Assembly (NCBI RefSeq): GCF_003664585.1
Contig: NZ_RCHI01000025.1
Location: forward strand, 1 to 36,603
DNA length: 36,603 nt
Origin: Paenirhodobacter hankyongi
GTDB lineage: Bacteria; Pseudomonadota; Alphaproteobacteria; Rhodobacterales; Rhodobacteraceae
Direction: 5' to 3'
In this document: positions 33,163 through 36,603 of the stretch, piece by piece
How positions within the stretch are numbered: position 1 is the first letter of the stretch
Layout of the letters: each line of letters begins with the position of its first letter
The notes under the pieces: generated by a model
What the model was told of the DNA's origin: nothing
Databases searched by the model: none
The model's input: the letters and a program-made list of their open reading frames with translations, nothing else
Translations under genes and position numbers: made by a program

Positions 33163-33869
33163 CACGACCAGGCGTCGCCGGGATCGGCGAGCGTGAGGTC
33201 GCGCAGCGCGGAAACCGAACCGATGGTGGCGTTGTTCTGGCGCACCTGGACGCCGTGGTCGCGCAACCTGGCGAAGGCGCGGCTGAGGCTTTCGGGTTTC
33301 ATGCCGAGCCGTCCGGCGATCAGCATCTTGTCGTAGGGCAAGGTGACCGCGGCCCGTTCGGCGCCCTCCGGGCACAGTTCCAGCAGGAATTCCGCCACCC
33401 GCTGCGTGCCAGAACGCGCCTTCAGTTGCTCGATCTGTTCGACCAGCCCCTGAAGGTGCTGGAATGTCGAGGCGATGATCGAGATCGCCGCCTCGGGTCG
33501 CGCCTTCAGCATCGACAGCAGCGCCTCGGCCGGCAGGGCGATCACCCGGGCCTCGGTCGAGGCTTCCGCCGACACCGGATAGGCCGCCTGGCGCAGCGCG
33601 ATCGGTTCGCCGAAACTTTGCCCGCGGGTCATGGTGCCCACCACGGCCTCCGCCCCGCTCGGCGCGATGCGGTAGAGCTTGACCCAGCCCTCGGCCACGA
33701 TGTGCAGCGAAAGCGCGGTATCGCCCTGATGGAAGATCGGTGCGCCGCGATCATAGTGCGTCACGCGCGCGGCATCGAGCAGCGGTGCGCGCAGGTCCGG
33801 TGGCAGCGTGGCAAACAGGCGCGACTGGCAGGCGATGCGGCGGAATGCGGGCGTAAGGGGAACGGACAT
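33159..33869 (-). CDS. Crp/Fnr family regulator, Dnr-like (third regulator)
   Basis: A 236-residue Crp/Fnr protein: sensor domain (IFHQGDTALSLHIVAEGWVK near 44-63), dimer helix (about 130-155) and HTH with recognition residues Glu193, Ser196 and Arg197 in KPESLSR. The E--SR pattern is that of FNR and Dnr proteins and differs from the H--SR of the other two regulators here. It has only one N-terminal Cys (ACQSR), so it is not an Fe-S FNR. A Dnr-type NO sensor is the best guess. It is divergent from nirK; AAGG lies about 8 bases before its ATG. The operator at 33943 with GTATGA on its side may also drive this gene. Confidence 0.85.
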   Translation of the reverse strand: MSVPLTPAFRRIACQSRLFATLPPDLRAPLLDAARVTHYDRGAPIFHQGDTALSLHIVAEGWVKLYRIAPSGAEAVVGTMTRGQSFGEPIALRQAAYPVSAEASTEARVIALPAEALLSMLKARPEAAISIIASTFQHLQGLVEQIEQLKARSGTQRVAEFLLELCPEGAERAAVTLPYDKMLIAGRLGMKPESLSRAFARLRDHGVQVRQNNATIGSVSALRDLTLADPGDAWSC

Positions 33870-33942
33870 CGGCGGCGACCTTGTGCTGGGCGGCCGGAGC
33901 CGCGGATTTTCCCGTTCATACGCCGGTCATCCTCACGGTTAT

Positions 33943-33956
33943 TTGTGCTGGCGCAA
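33943..33956. promoter_or_regulatory. NnrR-type operator between nirK and the Dnr-like gene
   Basis: TTGTGCTGGCGCAA is identical to the operator before nosR and the second NnrR gene. Rightward, GCTAAG at 33977-33982 is centred exactly 30 bp away and would start nirK transcription near 33991. Leftward, GTATGA (33921-33916) is centred 31 bp away and could serve the regulator gene. Confidence 0.8.
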
Positions 33957-34029
33957 CGATGGGCGCGACAATTGCCGCTAAGGACGCGTCAGACCGGGGA
34001 GCCCCGGACAAGCGAGGAAAGGACCAGCC

Positions 34030-35151
34030 ATGACTTTCACCCCCATGACACGCCGCACCGTATTGGCGGGGGCCGCGATCGCCGGAGCCCTGAGCCAGGT
34101 GCATGCCGTCGTCGCCGAAACAAAGGAGGTTCTGACCCCTGTCGCTGCCAGCGCCGAGGGCCTGCCCCGGGTCAAGGTGACACTTGTCGACCCGCCTTTC
34201 GTGCATGCGCATGAGCAGGTCGCGACCTCCGGCCCGAAGATCGTCGAATTCGAGATGACGATCCACGAGAAAAAGATCGTGCTGGACGACGACGGGACCG
34301 AGACCTTCGCCTTTGCCTTCAATGGCACGGTGCCCGGCCCGCTGATGGTCGTGCATGAGGGCGATTATGTCGAACTGACGCTCATCAACCCCGAAACCAA
34401 TGACCTGATGCACAACATCGACTTTCACGCCTCGACCGGGGCGCTTGGCGGTGGCGGGCTGACGCAGGTCAACCCGGGCGAGAAATGCGTGCTGCGGTTC
34501 AAGGCGACCAAGGCCGGGGTGTTCGTCTATCACTGCGCCCCTCCGGGCATGGTGGCGTGGCATGTCGTTTCCGGCATGAACGGGGCGATCATGGTCTTGC
34601 CGCGCGACGGACTGAAAGACGGCAAGGGCAATCCGTTGCACTACGACCGGGTCTATTACGTCGGCGAGCAGGATTTCTATGTGCCGCGCGACGAGACGGG
34701 TGCCTTCCGGAAATACGACAGTCCCGCCGATGCCTATGACGACACGCTCAAGGTGATGCGGACGCTGACGCCCACCCATATCGTGTTCAACGGCAGGGTC
34801 GGCGCGCTGACCGGCGACAGCGCCATGACCGCGAAGGTGGGCGAGACGGTTCTGATCGTGCACAGCCAGGCCAACCGCGACACCCGCCCGCACCTGATCG
34901 GCGGGCATGGCAATTTCGTCTGGGCGACAGGCAAGTTCCACAATGCTCCCGACACGGATCAGGAGACATGGTTCATCCCCGGCGGCACAGCGGGGGCGGC
35001 GCTTTACACGTTCGAGCAGCCGGGCATCTATGCCTATGTGAACCACAACCTGATCGAGGCTTTCGAGCTTGGTGCCGCGGCGCATTTCAAGGTCGAGGGA
35101 GACTGGAACAATGACCTGATGACGCAGGTTCTGGCGCCCACGGCGGTCTGA
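34030..35151 (+). CDS. nirK: NirK, copper nitrite reductase
   Basis: A 373-residue periplasmic trimeric enzyme that reduces nitrite to NO. The N terminus [17 protein letters not shown] looks like a Tat signal. All ligands can be placed with a constant offset of 33 from the Alcaligenes enzyme: type 1 copper His128, Cys169, His178, Met183; type 2 copper His133, His168 and a His near 339; catalytic Asp131 (HNIDFHAS) and a His near 288 ([12 protein letters not shown]). AAAGGA precedes the ATG. nirV follows 17 bases after the stop. Pseudoazurin from the same locus is its likely donor. Confidence 0.97.
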   Translation: MTFTPMTRRTVLAGAAIAGALSQVHAVVAETKEVLTPVAASAEGLPRVKVTLVDPPFVHAHEQVATSGPKIVEFEMTIHEKKIVLDDDGTETFAFAFNGTVPGPLMVVHEGDYVELTLINPETNDLMHNIDFHASTGALGGGGLTQVNPGEKCVLRFKATKAGVFVYHCAPPGMVAWHVVSGMNGAIMVLPRDGLKDGKGNPLHYDRVYYVGEQDFYVPRDETGAFRKYDSPADAYDDTLKVMRTLTPTHIVFNGRVGALTGDSAMTAKVGETVLIVHSQANRDTRPHLIGGHGNFVWATGKFHNAPDTDQETWFIPGGTAGAALYTFEQPGIYAYVNHNLIEAFELGAAAHFKVEGDWNNDLMTQVLAPTAV

Positions 35152-35168
35152 ACCCCGAGGAGGTGAGG

Positions 35169-35978
35169 ATGCGCGTCTGGGTCGCTCTGGCGGTTCTCGG
35201 GTTTGCCCTGGCGGCGGGGGTGGGGGCGCGGCTCTGGTTCGCGCGCCCCGCCCCGGTGCCGGGGCCCGAAGTCGTCCGGCTGGAACCGATGACGTTCCGG
35301 CATCGGCTGGACGGGGACTGGCGCCGTGACGGCCGCCCGGTCGATCCGCCCCGGGCCGAGCTGCGCATTCCCGCCCCCGTCTGGATCATGGTCCGCCCGG
35401 TCAGTGTGGCGGACTACATGGCCTGTGTCGACGAAGGCGCCTGCGGGATGCCTTCAGGCCCGCGCGGGGCGGACCTGCCCGTGACGGGGGTGAACTGGCT
35501 TGATGCCAATGCTTATGCGACATGGCTTTCACGGCGCACGGGGCAGCCATGGCGCCTGCCGACAGATGTGGAATGGGCACAGGGCGCGGGCGATCTGTTC
35601 CGCGACGATGCGCTTGGAATCGCGGATGATCCGGCCAATCCCGCGGTGCGCTGGATCGCCGAATACGAGGCCGAGGCCGCCCGCAGCCGCACCCGGGACC
35701 GCGACATACGCCCCGCAGGGACACTCAACCGCAGCGGAACAGGAATGCGCGATATCGGCGGCGCGGTCTGGGAATGGACCTCGACCTGTCTGCGGCAGGT
35801 GGACGTGGATGCGCAGGGCAGGGTGCTGCGCGAACGCCCGAATTGCGGTATCTATATCGCGGAGGGGCTGCACCGCGCCGCGCTGACGGTCTTTGTCCGC
35901 GACCCGAAATCGGGGGGCTGTTCGGTGGGGACGCCGCCCGACAATCTGGGGTTCCGGCTGGTACGGGAGGGAGTTTGA
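35169..35978 (+). CDS. nirV: NirV, formylglycine-generating-enzyme-like protein
   Basis: A 269-residue protein with one N-terminal membrane segment (about 3-22) and an FGE-sulfatase/SUMF1-type domain. Typical blocks are RPVSVADYMACVDEGAC near 77-93, PVTGVNWLDANAYATWLS near 105-122, WRLPTDVEWAQGAG near 128 and a final NLGFRLVRE. NirV accompanies nirK in many Rhodobacter-type denitrifiers; its function is unknown and nirK works without it in tested strains. ATG at 35169 was preferred because GGAGG is 5 bases upstream; GTG at 35163 is in frame. Its stop overlaps the start of a truncated PAS gene. Confidence 0.9.
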   Translation: MRVWVALAVLGFALAAGVGARLWFARPAPVPGPEVVRLEPMTFRHRLDGDWRRDGRPVDPPRAELRIPAPVWIMVRPVSVADYMACVDEGACGMPSGPRGADLPVTGVNWLDANAYATWLSRRTGQPWRLPTDVEWAQGAGDLFRDDALGIADDPANPAVRWIAEYEAEAARSRTRDRDIRPAGTLNRSGTGMRDIGGAVWEWTSTCLRQVDVDAQGRVLRERPNCGIYIAEGLHRAALTVFVRDPKSGGCSVGTPPDNLGFRLVREGV

Positions 35979-36058
35979 TGGACGATGCGATGCGGATCGG
36001 GCGGGCGCTTCTTGCTTCGGCGGCGGATGCGTTGATCGAAACTGATCGGTGCGGGGTG
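35978..36058 (+). pseudogene. 5' fragment of a PAS-domain protein gene
   Basis: The nirV stop is joined to a new start (TGATG) of a frame reading MDDAMRIGRALLASAADALI then ETDRCGV. This is the start of a PAS domain, whose usual continuation is like DRDGVIRFWNPGA. After Val27 the frame gives KRRVGPRDQ, unlike any PAS domain, and stops at 36170-36172. The coding sequence is therefore cut at or just before 36058 by foreign DNA. The overlap with nirV shows that the intact gene was the next member of the nirK operon. Identification rests on about 20 residues. Confidence 0.6.
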
Positions 36059-36171
36059 AAGCGCCGCGTCGGACCGCGTGATCAACCGGTTCTCACGCAT
36101 CAGCCGCTTCAACTCGGCATGCACATCCACCGGCGCCTCGCTCGGCTCACTGGCGTCGCGCTCCTGACTTA
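36059..36171. other. Unidentified insert between PAS fragment and IS element
   Basis: About 110 bases that match neither the PAS gene nor the IS5 transposase. On the minus strand one frame is open through the stretch and reads QERDASEPSEAPVDVHAEL then KRLMRENRLITRSDAAL, charged and helix-like, as in the coiled segment of some IS3-family OrfA proteins. I cannot name it with confidence. It is probably the remnant of an earlier insertion or of DNA brought in with the IS. Confidence 0.35.
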
Positions 36172-36603
36172 GGCTCCAGACCCATTGATTTCGGTCCTTT
36201 GGCGTGATTCAGGCTCCGCAAGGAGACCTGATCGATGAGCAATCTTTACTGGCTGACCGACGCGCAGATGGAGCGGCTGAAGCCGTTCCTCCCCAAGAGC
36301 CATGGCAAGCCCCGCGTCGATGACCGTCGTGTACTCAGCGGCATAATCTTCATCAATCGCAATGGCTTGCGCTGGTGCGATGCGCCGAAGGAATACGGAC
36401 CAGCCAAGACCCTCTACAACCGGTGGAAGCGCTGGAGCGACAATGGCGTCTTCGCCAGGATCATGGTGGGCCTGGCCGCTGAGCACGCCGAACACAAAAC
36501 GATCATGATTGATGCGACCTATCTCAAGGCACACCGCACGGCTTCGAGCCTGCGGGTCAAAAAGGGGGGCGATCGCGCCAGATCGGGCGAACCAAAGGCG
36601 GGA
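36172..36603 (+). mobile_element. IS5-family insertion sequence (IS427-like), left part
   Basis: The transposase gene at 36235 and the short non-coding leader before it mark an insertion sequence that continues past the window end. The left boundary is placed near 36172, where AGGCTCCAGACC begins; AGGCTCC recurs at 36211-36217 just before the ribosome site. Terminal inverted repeats and target duplication cannot be verified because the right end is missing, so the boundary is approximate. Confidence 0.65.
36235..36603 (+). CDS. IS5-family transposase, N-terminal part, with a frame change near its end
   Basis: The frame begins MSNLYWLTDAQMERLKPFLP and continues with VDDRRVLSGIIFINRNGLRW, the DUF4096 DNA-binding part of IS427-type transposases, then IMIDATYLKAHRTASSLR at the first catalytic Asp (DAT). 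A GGAG ribosome site precedes the ATG. After RVKKGG the frame reads DRARSGEPK, whereas relatives read like RSRQIGRTKGG. That expected sequence is present in the -1 frame after the run AAAAAGGGGGGC at 36559-36570. It is either a programmed -1 slip on GGGGGGC, as known in this IS group, or a one-base loss. The gene runs off the window. Confidence 0.8.
   Translation, partial: MSNLYWLTDAQMERLKPFLPKSHGKPRVDDRRVLSGIIFINRNGLRWCDAPKEYGPAKTLYNRWKRWSDNGVFARIMVGLAAEHAEHKTIMIDATYLKAHRTASSLRVKKGGDRARSGEPKAG

Noticed and set aside
35978-36172. A 64-residue small gene after nirV
   Set aside because: Only the first 27 residues look coding (PAS-like); the rest is foreign sequence read through to a chance stop.
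1-36603. CRISPR arrays, rRNA or tRNA genes, and long direct repeats
   Set aside because: None was seen on reading the sequence; the window is almost fully occupied by protein genes.

Overview
The window is a dense, high-GC locus whose gene content and codon use point to an alphaproteobacterium, most likely a member of the Rhodobacteraceae. This is inferred from the clade I Tat-exported NosZ, copper NirK with NirV, pseudoazurins, NnrR/NnrS/NnrU proteins and FnrL/NnrR-type operators. It is a denitrification supercluster: every step from nitrite to dinitrogen is encoded, but no nitrate reductase is visible.

Layout. (1) 1-2826 (+): end of an unidentified protein, an ABC permease, an ABC ATPase and a divergent NnrS-like membrane protein, tightly overlapped. 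(2) 2835-3919 (-): DUF488 protein and NnrU. (3) 4053-6536 (+): NnrR-type regulator, pseudoazurin 1, a terminator, canonical NnrS. (4) 6533-17101 (-): a compact ten-gene run nosR-Z-D-F-Y-L-X followed by a multi-TM protein, a tandem DUF2249 protein and a MIP18/DUF59 protein. (5) 17226-18433 (+): second NnrR-type regulator and second pseudoazurin. (6) 18467-21135 (-): ubiD-ubiX-ric, with ubiX carrying an apparent frameshift. (7) 21233-23617 (+): ubiT-ubiU-ubiV, the O2-independent ubiquinone hydroxylation set. (8) 23598-27756 (-): small membrane protein, anaerobic ribonucleotide reductase NrdD with its glycyl-radical domain on a separate 49-residue reading frame, NrdG, PCuAC and SCO copper chaperones. 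(9) 27887-33162 (+): norCBQDEF. (10) 33159-33869 (-): third Crp/Fnr regulator. (11) 34030-35978 (+): nirK-nirV. (12) 35978-36603: a PAS-protein gene cut off after about 27 codons, a short unidentified insert, and the left part of an IS5-family element running off the window.

How it works together. NirK makes NO, NorCB reduces it to N2O and NosZ reduces that to N2. The two pseudoazurins are candidate electron donors, NosR/NosX supply electrons to NosZ, and NosDFYL, SCO and PCuAC supply copper. Ric and the two NnrS proteins plausibly deal with NO damage. UbiTUV/UbiD/UbiX keep the quinone pool filled and NrdDG makes dNTPs without oxygen. Six palindromic FNR/NnrR-type operators sit about 30 bp from a plausible -10 element. 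Four lie between divergent units, so three Crp/Fnr regulators could coordinate nearly the whole locus. The two clearest oddities are the split NrdD and the duplicated regulator-plus-pseudoazurin module.
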